DNA of 64,000 bases from JAICMB01 sp963802915 (GTDB lineage Bacteria; Acidobacteriota; Terriglobia; Bryobacterales; Bryobacteraceae): the NCBI GenBank assembly GCA_963802915.1, contig CAWDKQ010000012.1:62001-126000 (forward strand). The letters are read 5' to 3'. Each line of letters begins with the position of its first letter. Positions within the stretch are counted from its first letter, which is position 1. This document shows, in pieces, positions 7,518 through 15,684 of the stretch. Below the pieces are notes generated by a model. The model had not been told where the DNA came from. It did not search any database and was given only the letters and a program-made list of their open reading frames with translations. A program made the translations under genes and the position numbers.

Positions 7518-8516
7518 ATGCGGTCCTATGAGGAGACGAAGCAGCGTCTCACCCAGATTTCCGATTTAAGCATAGTCGAAGGAGCGGCGCTCAGCCGCTA
7601 TACCCGATTTGGAATTGGCGGTCCAGCGGATCTCTACGTAGAAGCATCGAGCGAGTTGGGGTTCATTGCCGCGCTGGCAGAGGTTCGAGAGAGGGCGCTT
7701 CCTTACGTCGTCATTGGCGGCGGCACGAATCTGATTGTGTCGGATACGGGTTTCCCGGGCGTGGTGTTGCGATATAGAGGGCGCGAAATTCGCGGTCAGG
7801 GCACGTGTCTCGATGCCTGCGCCGGCGCGGATCTTCAGGAACTCGTGGATTATTCGACCGCTCACGGACTAAAAGGAATCGAGACGATGACCGGGATTCC
7901 CGGGTCGGTTGGCGGCGCGGTGTACGGCAATGCGGGCGCTTACGGGCACTCGATCATGGAACGCGTTCATAGCGTTCGATTCTTCGATGGATCTGAAATC
8001 CGGGTGTTCGACAATGCGCAGTGCGAGTTCCGCTATCGCGAGAGCGTGTTCAAGCGGCGTAAGGATTGGGTTATATTCTCGACTGAGTTGCACATGGATC
8101 TGGCGCCCCCGGCGGATCTACAGCGCGTCGCGGATGATATTCTTCGAATCCGGAATGAGAAGTATCCGCCGACCATGAAATGCGCGGGTAGCATTTTCAA
8201 GAATCTGATTTTGGACGAGCTGCCGGAGACAGTGCGGCAGCGGGCGCCATCGCGGGTGATTCGAGAAGGTAAGGTGCCGTCGGCGTATTTTCTCGAAGAA
8301 GTGGGGGCCAAGGGCATGAAGAACGGCGATATTCATGTCGCTGAGTATCACGCCAACCTGATTTATAACGCCGGTCAGGGGACGGCTCGGGAGCTGCGCG
8401 AAGTGATCGATTGTTTGAAGCGTCGCGTTTTCCAGCGGTTTGGTTTGCAGCTTGAAGAGGAAGTTCAGTACGTCGGATTCGAGTCGTCAATGCCTTTCCT
8501 CAATTCAGCCGTCTAA
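7518..8516 (+). CDS. murB: UDP-N-acetylenolpyruvoylglucosamine reductase
   Basis: MurB reduces UDP-GlcNAc-enolpyruvate to UDP-MurNAc with NADPH and FAD, the second committed step of peptidoglycan precursor synthesis in the cytosol. Visible motifs are RYTRFGIGGPADLYVE, the FAD-binding VVIGGGTNLIVSD, the substrate loop IPGSVGGAVYGNAGAYG, the catalytic serine in CAGSIFKN (about residue 220) and the C-terminal Glu in LEEEVQYVG. Its 332 residues fit the family. It is not in a dcw cluster here. It is followed directly by a secreted lectin-like gene, perhaps in one transcript. The start at 7518 (MRSYEETK) is well placed. Confidence 0.95.
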   Translation: MRSYEETKQRLTQISDLSIVEGAALSRYTRFGIGGPADLYVEASSELGFIAALAEVRERALPYVVIGGGTNLIVSDTGFPGVVLRYRGREIRGQGTCLDACAGADLQELVDYSTAHGLKGIETMTGIPGSVGGAVYGNAGAYGHSIMERVHSVRFFDGSEIRVFDNAQCEFRYRESVFKRRKDWVIFSTELHMDLAPPADLQRVADDILRIRNEKYPPTMKCAGSIFKNLILDELPETVRQRAPSRVIREGKVPSAYFLEEVGAKGMKNGDIHVAEYHANLIYNAGQGTARELREVIDCLKRRVFQRFGLQLEEEVQYVGFESSMPFLNSAV

Positions 8517-8522
8517 TTGGCA

Positions 8523-9179
8523 ATGCGGATTCTTGACTTTCTTCTCGTGGCGGGAATTGCGGCCGGTCCCGTGGCAGGGCAGAACAAAATCAGCTTGGAC
8601 TCGATGGATCGTCTGGAGCTGTTGGGTGTGAAAGCCGAGACGGCAAGATATCGGGGCCGGCATGCGCTGCACGTTGTCGAACAAGACGCAGCGAATGGCA
8701 CGACAATGGCGATGGTCAAAGGGACGGATTTCAAGGACGGGGTGATCGAGATTGAAGTGGCGGGCGCGCTCCGGCCCGGAGCAATGGATGCCGCGCGCGG
8801 ATTCGTCGGCGTCGCTTTTCGAATCCAGCCGCACGGCGACAAATATGAGTGCTTCTATCTGCGTCCGACGAATGGACGGGCGGACGATCAGCTTCGCCGC
8901 AACCACAGCGTACAGTACGTCTCTGAGCCGGAGTTCCCGTGGCAGCGGTTGAGAAAAGAGAATCCTGGCGTGTATGAATCCTATGCGGACCTGGAACCGG
9001 GAGTTTGGACTCGGATGAAGATCCTTGTCTCGGGCACAAAAGCGAGATTGTACGTCAACGGTGCGGAGCAGCCGGTTCTAATCGTAAACGATTTGAAACT
9101 GGGCGAGAACCGCGGCGGTGTTGGACTGTGGATCGGTCCCGGAACAGATGGGTACTTTTCGAATCTCACGATTCAGTGA
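8523..9179 (+). CDS. Secreted concanavalin-like (LamG/DUF1080-type) domain protein
   Basis: A 218-residue exported protein; the signal peptide is MRILDFLLVAGIAAGPVAG. The rest is one jelly-roll domain like those in 3-keto-disaccharide hydrolases (DUF1080) and LamG proteins: FKDGVIEIEVAGAL, GFVGVAFRIQPHGDKYECFYLRP, VWTRMKILVSGTKARLYVNG and a final GGVGLWIGPGTDGYFSNLTI. These folds bind or cleave carbohydrates; I see no clear catalytic pair, so binding is the safer reading. The upstream in-frame TTG at 8517 directly abuts the murB stop; I prefer the ATG. Its last 14 bp overlap the convergent, frameshifted thiamine-binding gene. Confidence 0.75.
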   Translation: MRILDFLLVAGIAAGPVAGQNKISLDSMDRLELLGVKAETARYRGRHALHVVEQDAANGTTMAMVKGTDFKDGVIEIEVAGALRPGAMDAARGFVGVAFRIQPHGDKYECFYLRPTNGRADDQLRRNHSVQYVSEPEFPWQRLRKENPGVYESYADLEPGVWTRMKILVSGTKARLYVNGAEQPVLIVNDLKLGENRGGVGLWIGPGTDGYFSNLTIQ

Positions 9180-9479
9180 CAGAATTCAGTTTCTCCTCGA
9201 CACTGCGCACTTTGTCGTCCATGGTCTGCTCGCGATCGACGCGAGTGCCGAAGCGCATGCTGGTTGAGATGCGGGAACTCCCATCTGGTGCAGGGTCTCA
9301 TGGCATTTCTTGACGGCGTTGAACACGGCGTCCCACTCGCCTTCGACGTTCGTTCCGTAGGCGTGCAGTTTGGTTTTGAGACCGGCGTCGGCGAGGATTC
9401 GCTCGCATACTGTCACTTCCTTCGAGACGGAGACTCCAATCCCCATGGGGATCACACAAACATCGGCGATGACTTTCAT
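9166..9479 (-). pseudogene. MTH1187-family thiamine-binding protein, single-base frameshift
   Basis: The first 67 residues (MKVIADVCVIPMGIG, then VCERILADAGLKTKLHAYGTNVEGEWD and KKCHETLHQMGVP) match the MTH1187/YkoF family of small cytosolic thiamine-binding proteins. After GVP the frame is lost. The expected C-terminus (RISTSMRFGTRVDREQT, then MDDKVRSVEEKL) follows immediately in the next frame and ends at a TGA at 9166. One C missing in the run at about 9274-9276 explains it. With that base restored the protein is about 104 residues, normal for the family. Either a sequencing error or a recent inactivation. It starts 75 bp from the divergent antitoxin gene. Confidence 0.8.
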
Positions 9480-9554
9480 TGTTCTTTCCTTAGCCTACCG
9501 CTGCCATCGGGGCATGCCGCAGTCGTGAAAGGTAGGATGAAAAGAGGGCAAAAT

Positions 9555-9788
9555 ATGGCAACGCTCGATTGGTCACAGTGTCCCGCCGTGGAAAGCATCC
9601 CTGGGAAGATGAGCGGTGCTTGGGTGTTTAAGGGAACGCGGATGCCGGTTCAGACGGTGTTCGACAATCTTGAGGCCGGAATGTCGGTCGAGGATATCAC
9701 AAAGGTGTTCGACGTCACTCCGGAGGAGGTGAAGGCGGTTCTTCACTTTGCCGCTGAGAGCCTTCGGAAAGAGCCGACGTTCGGCTGA
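9555..9788 (+). CDS. DUF433 antitoxin-like protein
   Basis: A 77-residue protein matching the DUF433 family: IPGKMSGAWVFKGTRMPV, then VFDNLEAGMSVEDITKVFDVTPEEVKAVL, a helix-turn-helix-like arrangement. DUF433 proteins are typical partners of DUF5615 PIN-like toxins and are taken to be DNA-binding antitoxins. The stop overlaps the start of the next gene (ATGA at 9788), indicating translational coupling. The upstream open frame is longer, but the ATG at 9555, preceded by AGAGGGC, begins the conserved domain. Confidence 0.85.
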   Translation: MATLDWSQCPAVESIPGKMSGAWVFKGTRMPVQTVFDNLEAGMSVEDITKVFDVTPEEVKAVLHFAAESLRKEPTFG

Positions 9789-10115
9789 TGAAGATTCTAT
9801 TCGACAATGGAACTCCGAAGCCCATTGCCCGTGAGCTCCGTGGCCACGAAATCGCATATGCGCGCCGCATAGGCTGGCATGAACTGGGAAAACGGCGAGT
9901 TGATTCAACAGGCGGAGGCGGCCGGCTATGAGGTTCTTCTTAGCACTGACAAGAACATTCGGTATCAGCAAAACTTGACTGGGCGGAAAATCGCGTTGGT
10001 GGTTCTTGCAAACTCGCAATGGCCGATTGTGCGTCTGGATCTCGACAGGATCGCTGCCGCCGTGAATGCGGCAGCGCCCGGGAGCTATACCGAGGTGGAG
10101 ATTCCTTTCGAGTGA
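9788..10115 (+). pseudogene. DUF5615 PIN-like toxin, single-base frameshift
   Basis: The start MKILFDNGTPKPIARELRG carries the DUF5615 PIN-like N-terminus with its first acidic residue (D6 in LFDN). The frame is lost after GWHEL. The remainder (NGELIQQAEAAGYEVLLSTD, then KNIRYQQNL and VVLANSQWPIVR) lies one frame over and ends at 10115. Removing one G from the run at 9886-9888 joins them into a normal protein of about 108 residues. Family knowledge suggests a VapC-like ribonuclease held in check by the DUF433 partner. As written the toxin would be truncated after about 35 residues, losing most of the fold. Loss of toxin with an intact antitoxin is biologically tolerable, but a read error is equally possible. 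Confidence 0.8.
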
Positions 10116-10130
10116 GTCGGTCGTCCCTTT

Positions 10131-11078
10131 TCATTGTTCTTTCCTCAGGCGGGCGATGCTTTCCTTCAATGTTTGGGCTTGCGGCCAATCGGGGTGGTGG
10201 CGCAGGAATTCTTCGAGATCCGCGGCGGCTTCTTTTGCGCGATGCTGGCGGACGTGGATCTCGGCGAGCAGCAGTTGGGGATGCGAAAAGTGCGACGGAT
10301 CGATCTCGATGGCGCGGGCCAGGTATTTCTCCGCAAGATCGAGATGGCTCAGCTCGAAATACGTCATGCCGAGCTGGGAGTTTGCGAGCGCGTCGTTGGG
10401 GCGAGTGGCGACGACATGCTCGTTGATGGTTCTGGCTTCGTCCAATTTGTTGAGGTTGATCAGGACGCCTCCGAGGTTTACCAACGGCTCGTAGGAGTCG
10501 GGAGCGTGCGCGAGGGCCTGGCGGAAATAATTCTCGGCACGGTCGAATCGGCGCTCCTGGTAGGCGAGAGTGCCCAGAGTGTTCCACGCCGCGCTTAGTG
10601 GGGGAGCCAGAGCGACGGATTTTTCGAGATGAGCTTTGGCACAATCGACATCGCGGCGAGCCAAACATTTCTTGGCGTCTTCGTATTCGCGCCAGGCTCG
10701 ATTGGGGATGGCTAATTCTCGCGCGGACACGGAACTCTGCTGTTTGATGGCGTCTTGGAAAGTGAATTCGGAGTCTTTGAGGTGCAGGTCTAACGCTACC
10801 TGCTGGTGCGAATCGGCTGAGCCGGGACCGATTTCGACAGTTACTCTCGCTTCACCTCGCGCGGGATCCATGATCGCGAGCGTGTACGTTCCGGCCGCGA
10901 GGCGGCGAAAACGGAAACGGCCTTGCGAGTCGCAGGGGGCTATGTCTTCGAATGGGACGGTTACTCCATAGATTGAGACGGACGCTGGCCCGGTTGACTC
11001 GAGGCGGCCGTCGAGTTCGTAGACGGGCTCTTTGGCTAGCGCCGCGAGAGCGAGAATTGTTGCCAACAGAGACACCAT
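10131..11078 (-). CDS. Secreted TPR-repeat protein with N-terminal beta-sandwich domain
   Basis: A 315-residue exported protein. The start at 11078 gives a signal peptide (MVSLLATILALAALAKE). Residues 20-110 form a carboxypeptidase-regulatory-like beta domain (VYELDGRLESTGPASVSIYG, then GTYTLAIMDPARGEARV). Residues 140-315 hold about five tetratricopeptide repeats, for example SAAWNTLGTLAYQERRFDRA and YEPLVNLGGVLINLNKLDEA. It probably acts as a periplasmic or surface scaffold, of the kind abundant in Solibacter-type genomes. The longer reading frame upstream overlaps the dispersed repeat at 11146-11202 and is unlikely to be translated. No partner can be named. Confidence 0.78.
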   Translation of the reverse strand: MVSLLATILALAALAKEPVYELDGRLESTGPASVSIYGVTVPFEDIAPCDSQGRFRFRRLAAGTYTLAIMDPARGEARVTVEIGPGSADSHQQVALDLHLKDSEFTFQDAIKQQSSVSARELAIPNRAWREYEDAKKCLARRDVDCAKAHLEKSVALAPPLSAAWNTLGTLAYQERRFDRAENYFRQALAHAPDSYEPLVNLGGVLINLNKLDEARTINEHVVATRPNDALANSQLGMTYFELSHLDLAEKYLARAIEIDPSHFSHPQLLLAEIHVRQHRAKEAAADLEEFLRHHPDWPQAQTLKESIARLRKEQ

Positions 11079-11145
11079 AATCGTTTGCGGGACCGCTGTC
11101 CGTTCGGGTCTGCGAAAAAATCGGCTAATTGCCCCTCCGTTACCG

Positions 11146-11202
11146 TCGGGGTTCCGCAACGCTGTCCTGGATTTTCACGATCCTACGGAACCACGCGCGT
11201 CA
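11146..11202 (-). repeat. Dispersed intergenic repeat, copy B (57 bp)
   Basis: Inverted copy of the element at 1155-1211, about 88 percent identical by eye. Here GGTTCCG/CGGAACC are the inverted ends. It sits 10 bp after the stop of the NHL-repeat gene and upstream of the TPR gene, both on the minus strand. Confidence 0.6.
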
Positions 11203-11212
11203 CGGTCACGGC

Positions 11213-13864
11213 TCAGAACGGTGGACCTGCTATTGAAACTGTTACGCCGCTTTGAGCTTGCGCTCCTCCGATAGATAGAGTCAAGGGCACTGACGGTCCG
11301 GGAGCAACGCCCGCGGGTATGACGGCGTTTACCTGCAGCACTCCGGCGCCTTGCGGCAACTCTCCGGCGTAGGCCAGAGTCGCGGTCTGACCTCCGATCT
11401 GCACGACTACGGGGAGAACCGGTGCGGGCAAAACCGGGCCTGTCGCCAACTGGCCCGTGACTCCGGGCGGGTTGGTCTGGCCTTCGCCAGTTGCGAAGAA
11501 AACGATGGTATCGCCGATGTGCGCGGGGTTCGACGGTGAATTCTGAGATCCGTCCTGGTTGAGCACGGGTGGAAAGATTCCGGGCGCGGCGGGGACTACG
11601 GGAACATTGAGCGGAAGCGAATTGCGGCCCTGCGTCTGCACCACGATGTTCGTCGAGCTGTTTCCCGCCACCTCGTACGGCACCACGGCATTGATCTGGC
11701 TACCGGAAAGATAGGTCAGCGGCGCGGGAACGCCATCGAAGAGCACTTGCGTATTGGCTGCATTCGTCGAAAGCGTGACTACGGAGGCAGGAACCGAACT
11801 CGCCACTCCGTCAGGCGCGAGATCCGTGCCATATATGGTGACGGTTTCCCCGGGGGCGACACCTCCGCCCATGAAGCTCGCTGCGTTTACGACCTCGCTG
11901 ATCGCGACCACGCCGGCAAGCAATTGGCGAACGCGGTCGTTGTCCTGGTCTGAAAAATAGATAATGCCTCGCGAATCGATGGCGAGGTCGCGCGGCGAAT
12001 TAATTAGGGCTCCAAGCGCTGGTCCGCCATCGCCGGCGTCTCCCGGTGCGGTCCCGCCCGCGACAGTCTGAAGCGTTCCATTGGCCGCGATCATACGGAT
12101 GCGATTGTTGAGCGAATCCGCGATATAGAGGTTCCCGAGATTATCGAACGCCAGGCCGGTGGGAAGCGCGAGCTGTGCCTGGGTCGCCGGCGATCCGTCG
12201 CCAGCTCCGCCACGCACACCGTTTCCCGCAAGAGTCGTGATGGTCTGGTTGAGCGCGGAAACCATGCGGACGCGGTCATTGAAGAAATCGGCGATATACA
12301 CGTTGCCATGCGTGTCGATGGCAAGCGCACGCGGATAATTGAGATGAGCGGACGAGGCCGGTCCGCCGTCCCCATCATAGCCAGGCAGGCCTTGCCGCGC
12401 GTCGCCTGCGAACGGATGAATAGTCCCGCCGGGATCTACGATGCGAACGCGATTATTGCCGGAATCGGCGATGTACATGTTACCGGCCCTGTCGAATACG
12501 ACGGCGTTCGGAGATTCGAGATGGGCGCTAGTGGCGGCCTCATTATCGCCGTCGTTGCCGGACACACCCAGTATTCCGGCGACGATCGTCATCGAGCCGT
12601 TCACGAGTTTGCGAATAACGCTGGCGTCCGTGTCCGCGATGTAGAGCGCACCGGTAGCATCAAAGGCGAGGCCATTCGGCGAATTCAAACCCGAGGCGAC
12701 AGTCGAGATGATCCCGTCTGTCGAGACCTGACGTACTCGATTGTTGTTCGCTTCCGCAATATAAACGCTGCCGTCCGGAGCGATTGCAACGCCGCTCGGT
12801 CCGAACATTCGTGCAGATAGTGCGGGGCCGCCGTCGCCAGCGCCGTGATCCGACCCGGCGACGGTCATGATGATTCCTTGCGCGGAGATTTCGCGGATGC
12901 GATTGTTCGCGCTGTCGGCGATCAGAATATTCCCCTGCGCGTCGACGGCGACACCGAACGGGAAATTGAGTTGGGCGCTACGGGCGAGAGACCCCTCCCC
13001 GCTAAATCCGGGAGTGCCGGTTCCGGCGATAGTCGTCAGGACGGCGTTGGGCGTGAGTGGCTGCGTGATCTTGCGAATGACATGGTTCCAGGTGTCGGCG
13101 ACGTAGAGCGTGCCGGAGGGATCCACGGCGAGTCCGGCGGGATAATTGAACGCTGTGCCAAGAGGAGCGTTGTCGCCATTGTATCCGCTCTTATTGATTC
13201 CGGCGATGGTGTTGATGTTGTGATCGGCCACCGTAACCACGCGAATGCGCTGATTTTTCGAATCCGAAATGAAGAGGTTCCCGGCGGCGTCGAGGGCGAT
13301 GCCGTAGGGGAAATCCAACTGCGCCTGAATTGCAGGACCGCCGTCGCCGAAATAGCCCTGAGCGCCGGTGCCGGCGTAGGACACGACACTGCCGTCGGGA
13401 GTCGCTTTGAGTACGCGGTTGTTGCCGCTATCGAGGATGAAGACGTTGCCGAAGGAATCGATAGCGACATCGCGCGGAGAAGCGAGTGACAGGGACGGAG
13501 CAAAGGTGCTGACAGCTGCGGATGATGCTGCAATTTTCAGGATTCGATTGTCGCCGGCGTCGGCAACGTACACGTCGCCATTGGGAGCGATTGCCGCGTG
13601 CCATGGAAATAATAATTGATTGGTCGCGGTGGTGATTATGCCCGAGACGGAGACGCGACGTAGAAGGTTGTACGAAGTGTCCGCGATATAAATGTTGCCG
13701 GCGGAGTCGACTGAAACGCCGTGCGGAGAATTCAAAAGCGCGGCGGTCGCCGGTCCGTTATCTCCGATATTCAGAGGCGTGCCGGCAAAGGGCAGGATGG
13801 TGAATTGAGCTGTTTGCGCAAGAATGCCCGTTGAAAATAGCAGGAGCGCGGCGGCAATACGCAT
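11213..13864 (-). CDS. Secreted NHL-repeat beta-propeller protein with Solibacter-type C-terminal domain
   Basis: An 883-residue exported protein. The start at 13864 gives the signal peptide MRIAAALLLFSTGILAQ. Residues 20-660 hold about eleven NHL-type repeats, each with the pattern PxGvAvDxxGNlYIADsxNNRIR, for example GIALDAAGNLFISDSKNQRIR. They probably fold into one or two beta-propellers. The final 220 residues (AASFMGGGVAPGETVTIYGT, then GVPAPLTYLSGSQINAVVPY and GQTATLAYAGELPQGAGVLQVNAVIP) match the TIGR03437 C-terminal domain, which is expanded in Solibacter and relatives. The role is unknown; extracellular binding is the usual guess. The repeats are highly similar to one another at DNA level. 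Confidence 0.88.
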   Translation of the reverse strand: MRIAAALLLFSTGILAQTAQFTILPFAGTPLNIGDNGPATAALLNSPHGVSVDSAGNIYIADTSYNLLRRVSVSGIITTATNQLLFPWHAAIAPNGDVYVADAGDNRILKIAASSAAVSTFAPSLSLASPRDVAIDSFGNVFILDSGNNRVLKATPDGSVVSYAGTGAQGYFGDGGPAIQAQLDFPYGIALDAAGNLFISDSKNQRIRVVTVADHNINTIAGINKSGYNGDNAPLGTAFNYPAGLAVDPSGTLYVADTWNHVIRKITQPLTPNAVLTTIAGTGTPGFSGEGSLARSAQLNFPFGVAVDAQGNILIADSANNRIREISAQGIIMTVAGSDHGAGDGGPALSARMFGPSGVAIAPDGSVYIAEANNNRVRQVSTDGIISTVASGLNSPNGLAFDATGALYIADTDASVIRKLVNGSMTIVAGILGVSGNDGDNEAATSAHLESPNAVVFDRAGNMYIADSGNNRVRIVDPGGTIHPFAGDARQGLPGYDGDGGPASSAHLNYPRALAIDTHGNVYIADFFNDRVRMVSALNQTITTLAGNGVRGGAGDGSPATQAQLALPTGLAFDNLGNLYIADSLNNRIRMIAANGTLQTVAGGTAPGDAGDGGPALGALINSPRDLAIDSRGIIYFSDQDNDRVRQLLAGVVAISEVVNAASFMGGGVAPGETVTIYGTDLAPDGVASSVPASVVTLSTNAANTQVLFDGVPAPLTYLSGSQINAVVPYEVAGNSSTNIVVQTQGRNSLPLNVPVVPAAPGIFPPVLNQDGSQNSPSNPAHIGDTIVFFATGEGQTNPPGVTGQLATGPVLPAPVLPVVVQIGGQTATLAYAGELPQGAGVLQVNAVIPAGVAPGPSVPLTLSIGGAQAQSGVTVSIAGPPF

Positions 13865-13871
13865 TAGCACA

Positions 13872-14567
13872 CTACACACGATCACTCGAGGGAGCAGGGA
13901 CAAGCCGCGCCCTCCATGATTCCAGAATCTGCCCGGCATTCGACGATTCAATGCGCGTACACCCGGCCGCGAAGGCTTCCAGGGCAACTTCGAGCGTTTC
14001 GGCGGCGCGATACTTGAGTTGGATTTTATCGCGTGCGTGGTTTCGAAGGATAGCGATGTCGGCGAGATTGGGCGTGGCTAAGAAATCGACTCCGGCGCGT
14101 TTCGCGATGCGACAGGCGACAATTTTGTGCTCGTCCGTCAAGTATTCGGACTCGAGGTTCACTGTCAAAAGCGCGTGAATTTCGTGACAAGCGTCCGCGA
14201 TCTGAAGCAGTTCCATCTCGAGGTATTGGAACTGGCGCGAGACGAGCTTGCCCGTATTCATGGTGACGACGATCTCTTTCGCTCCGCGCCGCAGGGAATC
14301 GCGAACGGCGTACTGCTTGATGGCCGTGGTGGAATAACCGTGCGGCCAATCGACCGCGGTGCTTAAAGCGATGGACGGGCCGGTCCAGCGTTCGGCAAGG
14401 TCGAGGTCGGAAGGGCGAACGATAACGGCGCCCATGCACAGACGTTTGGCAACAGCGCACCCTTGCGCGACCTGCTCTTCTGTCAGTTGCGGATCCAAAA
14501 GAGGGAGTTCGGTGATAGTGGCGAGGTCTTCGTAAGTACGAGGTTCTGGCGTGGTCACATTGGACAT
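13872..14567 (-). CDS. DeoC/LacD-fold aldolase-like protein lacking the Schiff-base lysine
   Basis: A 231-residue protein that aligns along its length with deoxyribose-phosphate aldolase: LLDPQLTEEQVAQGCAVAKR, the STAVDWPHG strand (compare VxxFPxG), AVRDSLRRGAKEIVVTMN and CRIAKRAGVDF. In true DeoC the next segment is KTSTGF with the Schiff-base lysine, but here it reads LATPN. The Asp of the usual EIDMVIN motif is Val (EIVVTMN). A lysine remains in IQLKYRAAE where DeoC has the second active-site Lys. Aldolase activity is therefore doubtful. It follows ybgF on the minus strand by 93 bp, possibly as a read-through from the tol operon. Confidence 0.7.
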   Translation of the reverse strand: MSNVTTPEPRTYEDLATITELPLLDPQLTEEQVAQGCAVAKRLCMGAVIVRPSDLDLAERWTGPSIALSTAVDWPHGYSTTAIKQYAVRDSLRRGAKEIVVTMNTGKLVSRQFQYLEMELLQIADACHEIHALLTVNLESEYLTDEHKIVACRIAKRAGVDFLATPNLADIAILRNHARDKIQLKYRAAETLEVALEAFAAGCTRIESSNAGQILESWRARLVPAPSSDRV

Positions 14568-14660
14568 ACTTCGCCTTTCAAAACAGGGTCCGGACCTGTT
14601 CTACTCGTTACATTGTAAGCTTAGTGGCGTGCTTTTCTGAGAGGCGTGGAGCGGGGAGAA

Positions 14661-15605
14661 TTACTGGGACCGGCGGGAGCGGCTTTTCGCTCCCGTAGAC
14701 AGTCCCAGGTTGCGGAGTTCGGTTTTGGCCTGAGGAGCAACGTCGCTGGTTGGATACTTACTGACAATTTCGCGAAATTCCTTGGCTGCGGCGTCACGCT
14801 TACCCATCGCGAGCAGCGTTTTGCCCTTCCAGAAGTGCGCGCCGGCAGTTTTGGGATTGTCCGTATAGTGCTCGAGGACGGCGTCGAAGGCCTGCAACGC
14901 ATTCGGGTAGTCCTGTTTTTTGTAGTAAATGTTCCCGATGTAGAACTGGGAGTTCGGCGCGAACTGCGTTTCGTTGAAGTATTTAACAAAGTCGCTGAAT
15001 TCCTGGAGCGCGATATCGTAGTTGCCGCCGAGATAGTCGCGGTAAGCGTTGGAATACAGAGTCTCGGCCGAAAGGCCCGCGGGAGGACCTGACGGAGCGA
15101 TCGTGGTCGCGGGCATGTTGGCGCTGAGCGGAGAACCTCCGGGAGGCGTTGAGCCAAGCACTCCAGTTCCATTTTGTGCGGGCGGAGGAGCGGCGGGAGG
15201 GGTACGGATCACATTGACGGTGTTTTGAAGATCGGTGACTTTGGCGTCGAGCTTGCCGATTCGCGCGCTGACATCGTTCACGGTCTCGCGCAAATTGCGG
15301 AAATCTTCGGACATCGTATCGAGCTTTGCGCCGACACTCAATACGGGCGCCGCGACCTTGTCCTGCTGCTGCTTGACGGTGTCGTTGAAGCTACTCTGCA
15401 TTACCGCCAGGGCCGTGGCCGTACGGGTTTGCGCGTCGAGCGTCTGTTGGGCTAGGACGGTAAGCTGATCCAGAGACTTCTGAAGGCTTCGGACCTGGTC
15501 TTGTAATTGGGCAACGTCGCGCTGCAACTCGATCATTTCCTTGCTCGCGGCGAAGGAAAGCGGCATCGAGACCAGCAGGACACAAGTGATGCCTAGAACT
15601 TTCAT
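14661..15605 (-). CDS. ybgF: Tol-Pal system protein YbgF (CpoB)
   Basis: A 314-residue periplasmic protein. It has a signal peptide (first 19 residues, ending PLSFAAS), then a long coiled coil at about 20-120 (ELQRDVAQLQDQVRSLQKSL), a proline/glycine-rich linker and a C-terminal block of three TPR repeats (ETLYSNAYRDYLGGNYDIALQEF, FYIGNIYYKKQDYPNALQAF). This is the YbgF/CpoB architecture. In enterobacteria the protein links the Tol complex with peptidoglycan synthesis at the division site. It is the last tol gene, 79 bp after pal, with a terminator-like hairpin in the gap, so its expression may be lower than that of pal. Confidence 0.9.
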   Translation of the reverse strand: MKVLGITCVLLVSMPLSFAASKEMIELQRDVAQLQDQVRSLQKSLDQLTVLAQQTLDAQTRTATALAVMQSSFNDTVKQQQDKVAAPVLSVGAKLDTMSEDFRNLRETVNDVSARIGKLDAKVTDLQNTVNVIRTPPAAPPPAQNGTGVLGSTPPGGSPLSANMPATTIAPSGPPAGLSAETLYSNAYRDYLGGNYDIALQEFSDFVKYFNETQFAPNSQFYIGNIYYKKQDYPNALQAFDAVLEHYTDNPKTAGAHFWKGKTLLAMGKRDAAAKEFREIVSKYPTSDVAPQAKTELRNLGLSTGAKSRSRRSQ

Positions 15606-15620
15606 GCATGCTCCTTTCGA

Positions 15621-15645
15621 GCAGGCCGGTTAGGAGCCGGCCTGC
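15621..15645. other. 9-bp hairpin upstream of ybgF
   Basis: GCAGGCCGG (15621-15629) and CCGGCCTGC (15637-15645) form a perfect 9-bp stem with a 7-nt loop, located 15 bp upstream of the ybgF start. It follows the pal terminator and may affect mRNA stability or ybgF translation. Confidence 0.45.
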
Positions 15646-15655
15646 CCGTTCCACT

Positions 15656-15680
15656 AAAAAGCGCGGGTCACGAGACCCGC
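15656..15680 (-). terminator. Rho-independent terminator after pal
   Basis: On the minus strand, 4 nt after the pal stop codon, GCGGGTC pairs with GACCCGC around a 4-nt loop and is followed by GCTTTTTAG. Stem plus T5 tract is the classical pattern. Since ybgF follows on the same strand, termination is probably partial. Confidence 0.65.
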
Positions 15681-15684
15681 AAAC

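Noticed and set aside
11213..13864. Tandem DNA repeats in the NHL gene as a possible CRISPR or satellite
   Set aside because: The periodicity follows NHL protein repeats in one continuous reading frame, with coding-type variation.
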